A stretch of DNA of 64,000 nucleotides from Cubamyces lactineus (Eukaryota > Basidiomycota > Agaricomycetes > Polyporales > Polyporaceae), in contig JACDTU010000008.1 in NCBI GenBank assembly GCA_022376465.1, positions 1,605,683 through 1,669,682 on the forward strand, in the 5' to 3' direction. The stretch's first letter is position 1. Each line of letters starts with the position of its first letter. A program made the translations under genes and the position numbers. Positions 31,161 to 42,367 of the stretch are shown one piece after another. The notes under the pieces are model-generated. The model saw only the letters and a program-made list of their open reading frames with translations, made no database searches and was not told where the DNA came from.

Positions 31161-32355
31161 TCACCCGGACCAGACGGGTCCACCGGGACTGTGCGAGTAA
31201 CATGTTCATCAACGACGCTGCCTGGGACGCATGAAACCGAATGTGAGCGACGTACGCAGTGTAACTCTGGAGGTTGTTGTAGATGTTGATCGTGATGCCG
31301 GGGTCGGTGGGCTTGTACGCACCCGGAAGAGCAATCTTCGGGGGTTGGCGTTGCCTCCGCCAGTGATCTTGACCTGAGCGCAGCCTGAACACAGTCGTCA
31401 GCTCCTGAGGAGGCTCTTGTAAAAACGCATGCCAGCTCACCGATGTACTATATTGCGACGCCGCATACTGTCAGTCTCTGATGTCACGAGCATGCAAACG
31501 ATACATACGAATTGGGCGCCAGGGTACGACATGGCGACATGAAGGGCGATCTATAGTGGATGAGGCGTCATTGTGAGGCCGAAACATGCACCACGGAGAT
31601 GTGTACTCACGATCTCAGCACGGAGAAGGTACTCACCCTCCGGAAGGGAGGAGGGGATGATGACGCTGTGCTTGCCTGTCGTTACGTCTATAAGCTATGT
31701 TGGAAATATCAGATGAACGTAGTCGCGTACCATTGTTGGCGTTGACAACATCGGTGGCCCACTCTTGCGTCTGCGGGTTGATCAATCCAGACGAGTAGAT
31801 CTTGGTCCACACTGTTCCTTGGCCGTCGAAGGTAGCGGCGGTGGAGGGCGCCTTGGCGATATATACCTGTACAGGGCCCTTGTGACCGGCAGAGATGGCG
31901 TCCTCGCCAGTGCGTTGGTCGTGTTGGTGCCACTCGAACGTGATCTAAGTTGGCGCACAACATCAGCTGTGAACTCATCATTACAGTGAAAGTGTGAAAC
32001 ATACGTTCGAGCCTGCAGGAATGGAGACAGTTGAGACACCCGCGCCCGAGAGACCATTGACATTGCAAGTCAAGTCAGTAGAGGTGACATCGGTGACGGG
32101 GTTGTTGTTCGGCGGGACACGAATGTCGACGTTGTGACCCTGGTCAGCCTTGAGAACGTCTGCATGTCAGCAAGTCGGACAACGACACCTGATGCGTAGT
32201 TGATCTACTCACCCCGTTGACCCAGATGTATTGCATGGTGACTGAGAACGATTGCGATCAGTCTGGAGTCATGAAACCAAACCAAATTCATGCCTACAAT
32301 GCGCATTGGCGCCAATGGCGACTACCGCGAGAGTAGAGAGGAAAGCGAGCTTCAT
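31161..32355 (-). CDS. AA9 lytic polysaccharide monooxygenase, two apparent -1 frame breaks
   Basis: Start 32355, TGA at 31163-31161, about eight exons. The signal peptide 'MKLAFLSTLAVVAIGANA' is followed directly by the His that becomes residue 1 of the mature enzyme and a copper ligand. Next come 'FTMQYIWVNG', 'VPPNNNPVTDVTSTDLTCNV', 'TFEWHQHDQRTGEDAI' (second His region), 'GHKGPVQVYIAKAPSTAATF', 'SSLPEGEYLLRAEI' and 'IALHVAMSYPGAQF'. The tyrosine exon follows. The end is 'KPTDPGITINIYNNLQSYT' then 'APGGPVWSG'. No CBM1 is present. AA9 enzymes cleave cellulose oxidatively outside the cell. Two joins do not keep frame: at the GGGG donor near 32211 and in a run of five C at 31339-31343. One extra base in each run would restore it. 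The gene is either an error-affected assembly of a working gene or a young pseudogene. Confidence 0.88.
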
Positions 32356-33316
32356 GTTCGCAGGACGCGACGACCTGAGGATGGCCAAGACTCACATTCG
32401 CATTTATACCCGAGCAAGATCGTAGACGTCCTACACCGGGTCGCGCGACTGAGGATTTCGGCTTGGCATGGAGCGTCGGCTGAGAAGGTCTTGGGCCGTC
32501 TTCGAGGACCTTTCGGCGATTTACGCTTGCGTGACCGATAGGTTGAGCATCGTAGTGTCGTGCCGCAGTGGACGAGCCGTCATGCAGCGGTGCAGGCCTC
32601 AGTCACGATGGAGCGCACACTTCCGAAATTGAGGCGGTGTATCAAGAGGGGAAATAATTCGGAACCTCGCAGTGCATGCCTGCGGCTAAAGTCACTGATG
32701 ACGAGTCTAAATCGCGGATCACGGTGGTTCTGATGACTAGTCAGTGAAACGACAAGCGGTCGAGAAGATGCACCCTCGAGTAGTCAACGGCAGCCTACGT
32801 AGTCGAGCTTGAGGCTTGTTGTGAGGTCATCAATTTCTGCGGTCTAAACGAGGGCCCTCGATGTCAATTTACTGGAGTACTGTCATTCCGAAAGACTCAC
32901 AGCATGTCTGGTCGCCTTGCTAAACATCTCCTAGTTGTGCCGACATATGGAGCGCCGACGAGCTTCTTCGGCAAAACTCCGAGGCATATCTGCAAAAATA
33001 GCTCATCCTGCATACAGTACGGGGGCTGACCATGGGTATCACGCCCGGGTATGAATGAATGGCATGTGATGACAACATAAGAAGGCTTGGCACTTCGACT
33101 CCAGTGAGCTTGTCAGCCAGGTCCCTATGCGTTCAATCCGTGCGAGCCAGTGAAGCCGAGCTCATGTCAGCAATTCCACGGTCCGTCGGACAGCGTATTG
33201 CACTCGGTGCGTTGGGCATCCAGTGTATTGCGATAGGCAAGACGTAAACTTCAAACTGCACGCTCTGACTAGACGTACAAACCTGCAAAGAACTGCCCGA
33301 TGGCTGCGACATTCGC
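32356..33316. other. Gene-free stretch upstream of the AA9 gene
   Basis: About 960 bases between the monooxygenase start codon and the aldo-keto reductase stop codon. It contains the monooxygenase TATA box and presumably its regulatory sites. No coding exon, RNA gene or repeat is recognised. Confidence 0.35.
32402..32408 (-). promoter_or_regulatory. TATA box of the AA9 gene
   Basis: TATAAAT on the minus strand lies about 50 bases upstream of the monooxygenase start codon, a typical position for a strongly regulated fungal gene. Confidence 0.6.
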
Positions 33317-34786
33317 TCACCAGCCCAACTGCTCGTAGGTCCAGCCCCAGACCTTGCCGTACTTGTTCGCATAGTTGCAGAGACGCTGGTTGCGGTCCAG
33401 AGCGGTGATTCGTTTGACATCTTCGGGATCCAAGGTAAGCAGCTAGAAGAAGTGAGTCGTTGACGAAGGTGCGCATGGATATTCTTGCTCGATCGCTTAC
33501 GGTTATGTTTTCCTTCTGTCTTTGTTCGTTCGAGCTCTTGGGAACAGCAGCAACGCCTCTAGCGACATGCCAGCTTAACACGACTTGAGCCGAGGAAGCC
33601 TTGTACTTCTCAGCGATCTCGGTGATAGTGGGATCCGTGAGCACGGTCTTGTAGCCTGGTGCATATCTGCAGTGAGCATCTACATTCCATGAGAGAAGGG
33701 CTTGCATACCTGTGGGCGAATAAGCCGTCAGCACAATACCCTTCTTGTCACAGTACTCTTTAAGTTCTGGCTGGGCGAGGTACGGGTGCATTCTGACGCG
33801 GAAACACGAGCTGAGATAGAAGGAATGTTCGAAAGCTATCGCACGCACTCGACCTGGTTGACTGCCGGAACGATCTTAGCAGTCTCCAGCAGTTTCTCGA
33901 GGCTAGCAAGCGCATCAGAACAGGGTTGTTATCAATGGTACGAGACACACTTTTTGACAGAGAAGTTGCTGACGCCAATAGCCTTGGCCTTTCCGCTCTC
34001 GTAGAGCTTTTCCATCTTGGCCCACGTTTGAGTGAACGTCCACTCATCGGTGGTTATGGTGTTTCCATCCTCATCCGTAGGTTCGGGGTCACCCTCTTGT
34101 ATGCATGAGTCCCGTCACGAGCTCATATGGAGACGGCACTCACCAACCCACTTTGAGGTTTGAGGCCAGTGCATGAGATACTGCGACAGAGATTAGCCAG
34201 TCGCCTAGAGCAAGGTTCAGCTTTAGAACGAGTTACTAGATCGACATAGTCTGTCTCCAAGTTGTCGAGACTCTCTTGAAAGAACCTCTCGGCGAAAGGT
34301 CCGTGTTGATGACTATGATCTGATCGGCCAGGGCTGAACGCAAAGTACAATGTAGTACGTACTGAAGCTTGGTCGTGATCCATACTTCCTCGCGGGGAAG
34401 CCCGGATTTCTTGATCGCCACAGCGGTTGTTTTCTCCGTACCTAACCTGCCGTATGATTGTGCGAGCTTAAGAAGTAAACACAACACTCTTCACCATAAA
34501 TCCAGGCAGTATCAATCAACCGGTACCCTGCCTGTAGCAATTTGATCAGAATATATGTGCGTAGACGATGCGAATATACACATGCCTTTAAGGCAGTCAG
34601 CATGAAGGTCCACCCGTTCGCGCGTTCTTCTTCAGTGACCCCGGACCAGCCACCAAGGCCTACGGGCGGTGAAGAGAATATATGTCTATGTCATTTTTCT
34701 CAAGTGCATAGGGGCGAAGGATTTGCCATACCAACGGCAGGCATCAACGCGCCAGTGTTCAGCTTGAAGCGGGGTACGTTAGCCAT
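33317..34786 (-). CDS. Aldo-keto reductase
   Basis: Start 34786, TGA at 33319-33317, about nine exons. The N-terminus is 'MANVPRFKLNTGALMPAVG'. The AKR signature 'RLIDTAWIYG' supplies Asp and the catalytic Tyr; 'EEVWITTKL' supplies the Lys; 'YLMHWPQTSKW' supplies the His. The complete Asp-Tyr-Lys-His tetrad is therefore present. Later blocks are 'GVSNFSVKNLEKLLE', 'HPYLAQPELKEYCDKKGIVL' and the NADPH-binding 'VPKSSNEQRQKENI'. The protein ends 'YGKVWGWTYEQLGW'. It should be a cytosolic NADPH-dependent reductase of aldehydes, sugars or xenobiotics of about 320 residues. The substrate cannot be read from the sequence. Confidence 0.92.
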
Positions 34787-35129
34787 TGTGTGGTGCGATA
34801 GTAGAAGGCAGAGACAGTTATCAACGGTCTTACACCGACGTCAGTCTTTTATGTGTGTCTCACCCATGATAGATGTCTTACCAAGCATCTCGTCGCGGCG
34901 CCGCCGCGCCGGTGCAGCAATCCGATGGTGTGGTCATGCTAGCAGTGAGAACGAGAAGGCGGCCCTCAGGGGCGGCAGATTTGTTTTTAGTCACAGCCAG
35001 GGCGACACCTACCACTGAGATGCATCAAGACGGGAGGGTTACTACCCCGCGTGACTTATGTGGCAATTACACAAACTCAGAGCAGGAACCTGATTTGATG
35101 GGATTGGTACCGACTGCATCTGCATGAGG
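34787..35129. other. Gene-free stretch between reductase and CCDC97 genes
   Basis: About 340 bases. A GC-rich self-complementary word lies near 34889-34903. Short open frames have no support. It should contain the reductase promoter and the 3' UTR of the next gene. Confidence 0.3.
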
Positions 35130-35887
35130 TCAGCTCTCCTCTTCGTCGTCAAACCATCTTTCCTCCGCGTCCCTATCGAGATCTTCATCCCAGCGTTCGT
35201 CCCAGTCGACCTTATCGTAATCAACCGACTGTGCATCAAAGTTAGTATCTAGCAAACCAGCGTGGAGGGATGACGACTTACCTCAAGAAAGCCATATATG
35301 AACCGCTCCTTGATCAATCTGAGGAACATATCCTCGGTCTCGGCAGGCGAGGGCTCCTGAACTGCGGCTTTCTGTGCTGCTTCCGCTTCCTCTTCGTCAT
35401 CCGTGTCCTCGTCCTCCTCAGGAAGAGACTCGATATATTCCGCGCGCTGTCTGCGTATTGTTTTGATTCTCTCGAACTCACGCTCCTCCTCGTATCCACC
35501 CAATAGGTTGCCTAGCTTTCCTACTTGTTGTTTGCCGTCGCCCAAGAACTCCTTCTCTGCCCATTCCTTCTCCTCCTGCGCTTGCTCCTTCCCAGGGCGT
35601 TCTCTCCCTTCCCAAAGAGCCGGCCATGTCGACTTGGCGTTGGCAATGGCAAATTCTGGGGGATTGGACTGGATGTACTTCAGTCTCCTGTTTCGTATGG
35701 CCGGAACGACGGTCCTCTGTTTGGGTGTCGTATTGGCAGAGAAGAGTTTGAGAAGATGAGGAGGGAGCGTGCGGACATGTCTGTGAAGAAAGTCTATTGG
35801 TGCTGTACGCGGATTGGGCTCGTATGAGTCTGGCAATCCGAGGTATTTGAAGATGGGGGCAGGGTCGAAGTTGGGCGTAGCAGCCAT
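35130..35887 (-). CDS. CCDC97-domain protein (SF3b-associated family)
   Basis: Two exons: 35887 to about 35280, then about 35230-35130 with the stop at 35132-35130. The protein has about 240 residues. It opens 'MAATPNFDPAPIFKYLGLPD', has a Lys/Glu-rich middle with 'LGNLLGGYEEEREFERIKTI' and the CCDC97 core 'ETEDMFLRLIKERFIYGFLE'. The second exon is acidic ('VDYDKVDWDERWDEDLDRD', then 'RWFDDEEES'). This C-terminal pattern defines the CCDC97 family. Human CCDC97 associates with SF3b of the U2 snRNP, so a nuclear role in splicing is inferred by homology. It diverges from the hydrolase gene across about 255 bases. Confidence 0.85.
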
Positions 35888-36142
35888 CGTCGCCGTCCGA
35901 GCTCAAGCACAAGTCTCCGATCGCACTGGATGACTTCATCGCGCGATTGGGCGCTTCCTCTACTCGCGTCAATCACATGACCAGTTCAGAGCGCGTCTGC
36001 AGCCCAATATAGCAATTCCCGCCAACTGCGGGGAGTATGGCCCGGATTCACAGCTCTCGCTAAGTACTGTCCTGCCCGCAACCACGCGCTCCTGGGCCTC
36101 TCTCGACCTCCGATAATCCATGCCTGACCAGTAACCATCATC

Positions 36143-38070
36143 ATGCCATCTTCTGAGTCTATGTCTGCCGCGAACAACCAGGCTGAGCCCTCGTCTCAAG
36201 CAACTCCCACGGATCTCGTCCTGATTGTGTTCATACATGGGTATATACCCTATAGCTGCTGCAGCTGCCTGCTTGCTCACTATACCTTAGCTTCAAAGGG
36301 ACAGACTCAACCTTTGGGGAGTTTCCGCAACGATTGCAACATGTCATCTCCGAGACTCTAGAGAACACCGCGGTAGAAAGTATTGTATTCCCTGCATATG
36401 AGGTGCGTCTCTCGTCCTTTTGCGCAGAAGTTAATATTGACATGATCTCTGCAGACTAAAGGGGACTTGGTATAATAATTTGACCTCCCATCGCAGCCTG
36501 CAATGACACGCTTATGCGTTCGACTAGAATGCGGCCGTTACACGCTTCGCCGACTGGCTCACAGACCTGACTGTGCGGCGAGAAGTAGCGAACGGACTCG
36601 GCGGAGGAGCCGGGAAAGCAAACATCGTGCTATGTGGACACAGGTCTGTCCTCTCCGCCGTGCCAACGTTGTATGTAATAACAAGGCAACAGTATGGGTG
36701 GCCTCCTCGCGGCGGACGCTCTGATCGAATTCGTGAACACTCGTCCCGACAAGCTCGCCCCCCTCTGGCCTAACATCGTGGCGTGTATCGCTTTTGACAC
36801 ACCGGTAAGGACCACGTTGCCATTCAGCGTTGACGCTCCCTTCTCATCACAACCTGCCACAGTACCTCGGACTCCATCCCTTCGTCTTCAAGAATAGCGC
36901 AACACAAGCGGCAGAGTACGTCCGTTCGGCTACGAGCGTCCTGGGCGGTTTCAAAACCTGGGGGTCACGTACCACGACCACGACCACGACAACCGCAAAA
37001 GCGCCGATCGCACCTGCGCCTGCACCCGCAGCGGAAACGACGACGGCAACGTCCATGTGGAAAAAGCTGGCGCCCGCTGCATACGCGGTGGGCGGAGCGC
37101 TGCTCGCAGGCGCTGCTGCAGGCACCGCGTACTACAAGCGCGATGAGATCGGTGTAGGTTACGCTTGGGTTTCGGACCACCTTAAGTACGTCGGGAACCT
37201 ATGGGATCGGGCAGAGCTCGAGGAGCGTCTTCGCAAGTTGCTCGAGATCGAGTCTCGAATGAGTGTCCTGTTCCACACGTACGTAGCCGTGCCATTAGCA
37301 GGCGAGCTCGCGCTGAGTCTGTTCGCAGATTTTACACATATCTCCCGCCCAGCCCACCGGCAAATCCTGCTCCCCGAACATTTGCAGTCCTTCCGCGCCA
37401 GAATACACCGCTCAGCACCCACTTCGTTGCGAACCGGAACACGCTCGCTTCGGATGAGATTCAGGCCCATACCGGGATGTTCGACAGCAAGACGAACGAC
37501 GGCTATTATGAACTTGGGCTGTCCACAGCGCACTTGATACGCGTAGCTGTTCAACGGCACAAGGAGATGTCAGGTCCTCCGCCCCCGCCACCGCCGAAGG
37601 AACCAACCACGCAAGTGCCGCGAGCAGAACCACCAACTGCCTCAAGTGACGCAGTAGAGAGTGTAGCCCTGCCCTCGGTTCAGGCTATTCCGGCGGCATC
37701 CCCCGAGGGTGAGGACAAGAAGGAAGACGATGATGAAGACGAGGATGAAGACGAAGACGAGGATGAAGAAGAGGAGGATGACGAAGAGGAAGAAGAGGAA
37801 GAGGAAGAAACTGAGGGCCACCGACAAGCTAAAGTCGAGGCCAAGAGTGAAGATACAGCCAAGGATGAAGAGGAGGACGAAGACGAAGATGAGGACGAGG
37901 ACGAGGACGAGGAGGGTGAGGACGAAGACGAAGATGATGAAGACGACGAGGATGAAGACGAAGATGAAGAAGACGAGGATGAAGAAGACGAGGATGAGGA
38001 CCAGGAAGCCAGCGTGCGGGTACAGCCTACGGATGGGCAGAAGACGGCATTAGCGGCAGAGGCTTCATGA
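36143..38070 (+). CDS. Alpha/beta hydrolase (lipase-like) with acidic low-complexity tail
   Basis: Six or seven exons, start 36143, stop 38068-38070, about 540 residues. The hydrolase core shows 'DLVLIVFIHGFKGTDSTFGE' (oxyanion-hole HG motif), then 'NIVLCGHSMGGLLAADALI' with the GHSMGG nucleophile elbow, whose Ser is catalytic, and 'VACIAFDTPYLGLHP'. The middle has a Thr run near 36970 and a hydrophobic segment 'AAYAVGGALLAGAAAGTAYY' that could span or touch a membrane. The likely catalytic His lies in the region with 'NDGYYELGLSTAHLIR'. The last 140 residues are almost all Asp/Glu. Basidiomycete relatives are usually called DUF676-like or lipase-like proteins. Substrate unknown. Confidence 0.82.
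37711..38004 (+). repeat. GA-rich simple repeat encoding the Asp/Glu tail
   Basis: Degenerate trinucleotide repeats (gaa, gac, gat, gag) interrupted near 37815-37870 by a short non-acidic insert. They encode the acidic tail of the hydrolase. The antisense frames appear as long Ser or Phe/Leu/Val runs and are not genes. Confidence 0.9.
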
Positions 38071-38149
38071 GGTCACCTTACAATGGACAATGTATCATTA
38101 TGTAGTGTATACGGATGGCACTGTACGCGCTGTATGTTACATCTAGAGT

Positions 38150-38907
38150 CTACCGGGCAAGGTGCTTGAGCGAGAGCCGCATGGCATATGCATCCTCCCC
38201 ATCGGCATCTATACGTAGATTCAGCTCGTGCATTCAAGATGATGTAGAAGGTAAGACTCACAGTAGCCCTTCTCAATGTCCTTCACCGTGAAGCCAAGGG
38301 TATCGCGATATAGGCCCAGAGCCGCACGGTTGGACTTTCGCACATGTAGCGAGACGTACGCGGCTTTATACACTGTGGCCATAGCTTCCTCTATCCCAGG
38401 AACGTCCAAGCCGCGTTAGGCTCTAAGTTAGATGAAGGAACGATGCACTACTACGCACGCGACTGGATCATGAGTCTCTTCGCGAGGCCAAGCCTACGGT
38501 ACGACCTCAGCACGGAGATGGAAGTGACATGACCATGGGGTTCGTCGCCTTCTGACACATCCTCTTCCCTGTCCCAGAGTCAGTCAAGAGTACAATGTTC
38601 GAAAAGGGGATCACGCACATCTTCGCCAGAATATACCCCACGATCTTCCCGTCCTCCTCTGCGACATACGACAATTGAGGCCACGTCAGGGCATGGTATA
38701 GGTCTAGGGTAGAGATGCAGGTCGGTCTGAGCAGTCCACGAGCCTCATGAGCGGAGCGAGCGCACAATACTTCATAGTGTAGTTTTCAGGGAGATTTTGG
38801 AGGTTGCATGCTTGCATGCCCGGAAGGTCTTCTACCTACCCTCTGTAAGGGTACTGTCCTAGAAGCAGGCATTGTGGCTTACCTACCCGCGCTAGCCTGA
38901 TATTCAT
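38150..38907 (-). CDS. NAA10: N-alpha-acetyltransferase NatA catalytic subunit (NAA10/ARD1)
   Basis: Start 38907, stop 38152-38150, about six exons and 155 residues, the typical length. The order is diagnostic: 'MNIRLARV' spliced to '[20 protein letters not shown]' then '[17 protein letters not shown]', '[11 protein letters not shown]', a GNAT acetyl-CoA motif '[12 protein letters not shown]' and '[20 protein letters not shown]'. The end is '[19 protein letters not shown]'. It acetylates the N-termini of nascent proteins after Met removal, on the ribosome, with NAA15. The protein stops right after the GNAT fold, without the long tail of the animal enzyme. Its 3' end is only 79 bases from that of the converging hydrolase gene. 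Confidence 0.94.
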
Positions 38908-39351
38908 GGCTCCCCTACGGTAAAGCAAGGAAGGAAAGGATACTAGTCAAGCTCGATCCACAAGCGGGGTGTCATACCCAGTCCCGATCATCCTGGACAT
39001 CGTGGTTTTGGGCGCTTGTCAGTGAACAACACTCGCGTCAAGGCGCCAGAGTCAGGCACTGTGATCATGCAACGGTATGCTGATGGGTGAGCTCTTGATA
39101 ATTCCTGGGTCGATTACATGGTCAGAGTTCTACGTGGCGATAGTGAGGTGTACTACAAGCGATACAAATGTGCGCATACAGGCCGGTGATTACTTCAACA
39201 AAGCTAGGAATCCACACCGGAAGCAGTGTCGAAATGAGAGGGTCAGGGGAAATCGGCCAGGGGAAATGGGAAAGAGAGATGAGTCTGGTATAAAAGTCGC
39301 TCGCAGCGACAGCACTAGAATGATTTGCGCATAAGAAGACGGGTGAGAGGC
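38908..39351. other. Gene-free stretch between NAA10 and GRR1 genes
   Basis: About 440 bases. It should hold the NAA10 promoter and the GRR1 3' UTR. No repeat, RNA gene or further exon is seen. Confidence 0.3.
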
Positions 39352-42225
39352 TCAGTGTCCATGAGTGTCGATATCACGTCCTCCAGTCATACCGGCGGCG
39401 CCGTCTCCGTTACTCCCGCCAGAGGTACGCCCGCTGAAAAAAGTCTCCGCAGCGGCAAACGTATTGCGCAACGTCCTCTTGACACTCCTCCCCCTGCCAT
39501 CGCCATCCACGAGGGAGCTTGTGCCAGCCAAAGCAGAGTGCACCGATTCCTGAAGTTCGCGCGTGCTCGGTGTGGGAGACAATGAGCGCGGCGAGGTCTC
39601 GCGAAGGACTGAGAAGCCGACTGTGCCGTCGGAGTAGCCGTGCGCGCGCATATAGGAGTTCGACGCGTCGTGGAGGACGGGGGATCGATTGGCGCTATAC
39701 TCCGCGCGATGTTCACGGTGGTAGTGCTGGTGCCGAGCGTCGAAAACCGCCATGCTCATGCTGCTGGGCTGCGTCGGCATGATCATGTTCCGTCCAGTGG
39801 GGCTCGACGAAGCACTAGGATATGAGGACTCAACCAGTGGCCCAGTGTCGCGCCGAGCTTGATTTTGGACGAGAATAGTGCTCGGACCGGGGCCAGCTCC
39901 CCGACCATGTCCGATTTCCGCAAATACGAGGTCGGGAGTCATCACGCCATTCCGTGCCGTCGATCCCGATTCCCTCTCCGCGTACGTCCGGAAGAACGCC
40001 GTGCCCGTAGAGTGGTTCGTACCGGCACTCCTGTTTGAAGCGGCTTCACTTGGGGTAGGAGACGTTGGGTGCTCTACCAGCGGCTGCTGGCCAAACCCGC
40101 GTCGTGGGCGGGACGGGCCTGCAGCATCTAGCCAAGTTGGTGGGGTGGCGACTTGAGCACGAGGTTGTGCGCGAGGAGCGGGATGGCGCCTTTGTTCACG
40201 AGCCATGATATGCTCCCTGCTCGGTACGTAAAACGCGTAGCGATCCGGGTGCTCTTCGCGAAATGCACGCTCGTGGGGACGTGGTGTCGAGTGGACATCA
40301 GCATTTGCTTGCGAAACGAACACCTCCGATGCCGTGTCGTCGTCGTCGTCATCTTCCTCCTCTAGGACTTCGCCGTCTCGCACGGGCCTCGGCTCGGAAG
40401 GGTCCACTTCATCGAACTCATCCTCATAGTCGGTGTCATTGGAAGTCGCGAGTTCGTTTGTGATGGTCGCAAATAGGTCCGCAAGGAAGTCCCGCAGTTC
40501 CGCCACGCCATGACCGGAGTATACGCAGAACGCAGCTCTCTGCTGCGAGTTGAATTCCTGTCTTGCTGGGTTAGGTGAGAGCGCACGATTTACACACAAG
40601 CAAACTCACGGCAGGAGGCGAACGACAGAACTGTTGCAGCTCGGGCCTACGGAAGGCAGGAATACCAGTCAGGCTGAGGTGCGTCAACTTGGGCAGCTTC
40701 TGCAATAAGAAGTGGATGGCCATGACGGAGATCTGGTCACAGTACGACAAGTGAATGCGTTCTAGAGTTGCGTGACGGTCGCCAAGAGCTTGGATGGCCT
40801 GGTCGGTCAGATTGTTCACTCGGACGAGTCCGATGCGCCGCAGCTTCGGGAGGCTGGAAAGCTCAAACACCGACATGTCGGTAAGCTGCAAACAGTCTGT
40901 TGGCGACACACTTCAGTATCTCCGTAGTAACAAACAGAAAGGCCAGACTTACTTGCTAGGTCAATGTAGCGGAGACGGGTGCAAGAGCGCACCAGGCTGT
41001 TGATTGACCTATCCGTAATCGCTCCCGCGTGACCCAGATGTAGATAGTGCAAACCCTTGCCGAGCCTGCAGATACTCTCCACTGCATTATCTGTGAGCTG
41101 CGTACATTTGGCTAGCACGAGATTGCGGATCTTGGGGGCTGCGGACACGATGCCGTCAATGGCATCGTCGGTGATTTGAGAGCAAGCAGTAAGATCCAGC
41201 ATACGAAGCTGGTCAAAGGGCTGAGAAACCCGGAGGGGAGGGAAGTCTGCGAACGCGTGAACCGCGGCAAAGGGGTTGACTCCGTGTGGGAGGATATCGC
41301 GTTTGGGGGTGGTCGGAAAGGCTGCGTCGGTAAGCTCCGCACAATGGGAGAGGCGCATCTCGCGCATCTGCACCGAGTATGTCCAGAGGTCGCGCACGCT
41401 AGCATCAGTAATTCTCTTGCAATTGTTGAGATCGATCTCGAGCAGTAGTGGACAAGAACGAGCCAGCGCAGAGACAGACTGGTCCGTTATTTGTTCGACA
41501 TTGCTGAGCTTCACCCGACGAAGGAGGGGGCAGTTTCGGGCCAGAGAAAGCACGGACGCGTCGGTAAGCTTCTTACAACCAGTTAGGTTGATTCCCTGCA
41601 AGCGCTTGGCGGACCTCGCTAGGGCAACAATGGACCTATCCGTCACCTCCGCCACACCCGTCAAATCGAGTGCAACGAGGTTGGGGCACTGCGGTAAGAC
41701 ACGAGTGAGGCCTTCGTCGGAGAGTGAAGTGCAGTTCATGAGAGTAAGCCGCTCCAGCCTGACGCAATGGGCTAGGCGGGAGAAAAGGGTGTCTGTGATG
41801 TCCTGGGCCACATTAAGGAAATTGAGGCGACGGATGAAGCGAGCATATACAAAGGTCTGGTCCTCGCGGGAAAGAATACGCATCATCTTGACGAGGGTGG
41901 ACGACCTTGAGAAGTAAGGTCGGTACCAAAGGAGTTCGACCGAACACTCGCACCATGCGCGCGAAACGAGCATAGCGTGGTAGAGATCGCGAGCAGAATG
42001 GACATGTTTGAGGATGTGGATGAGTATTTCTGGGGGAAGGCGGGAGGCTTGCGACGGTGTCGGACGAGAAGATCCCGGGCCCAAGCTATAGCGAGAGGTC
42101 CACTGAGCGGGTATGATGTCTGCTGCAGCATCGACATCACGGAAGAAGGTGGACTTGTTGAAGTCTTCCTCGTCGTTATCTGAGAGAGAAGTGCTGGACT
42201 GCGCCGGAGAGGCTCTGGAGTACAT
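39352..42225 (-). CDS. GRR1: GRR1-like F-box / leucine-rich-repeat protein
   Basis: Start 42225 ('MYSRASPAQ'), stop at 39352, three exons with introns near 40960-40900 and 40610-40560. The frame stays open further upstream, but that part overlaps the divergent gene and looks non-coding. The F-box is 'RLPPEILIHILKHVHSARDL'. About thirteen Cys-containing LRRs follow, each with the pattern L-x-x-L-x-L-x-x-C-x-x-(I/L)-T-D ('LQGINLTGCKKLTDASVL', 'LRMLDLTACSQITDDAIDG'). A C-terminal region starts 'QEFNSQQRAAFCVYSGHGVA' and becomes acidic, then disordered. It is the substrate receptor of an SCF ubiquitin ligase; yeast Grr1 degrades G1 cyclins and controls glucose signalling. Targets here are unknown. 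Confidence 0.92.
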
Positions 42226-42367
42226 GGGGGCGATGGAGGATGGAAGGAAGAACAAGGAGAGGGCGAGGAAGGCGTTGTCTTGCTGAGACCTTTGGTTGGA
42301 ACCGTCGGACGAGGTGCAGTATGGTGATGAAAGCACGTGGGGCTCCCTCGGCCACGGTCGGTGGGCA

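Noticed and set aside
33162..33316. Extension of a long minus-strand frame past the aldo-keto reductase end
   Set aside because: The spliced reductase frame ends with the family-typical Trp-rich terminus and a TGA at 33319-33317; the longer frame is intron read-through.
37642..37862. Minus-strand frames giving long Ser and Phe/Leu/Val runs
   Set aside because: They are the antisense of the Asp/Glu repeat tail of the hydrolase.
37711..38004. Repeat array considered as CRISPR-like or satellite
   Set aside because: It is a coding trinucleotide-type repeat in frame with the hydrolase and has no spacer structure; the genome is eukaryotic.
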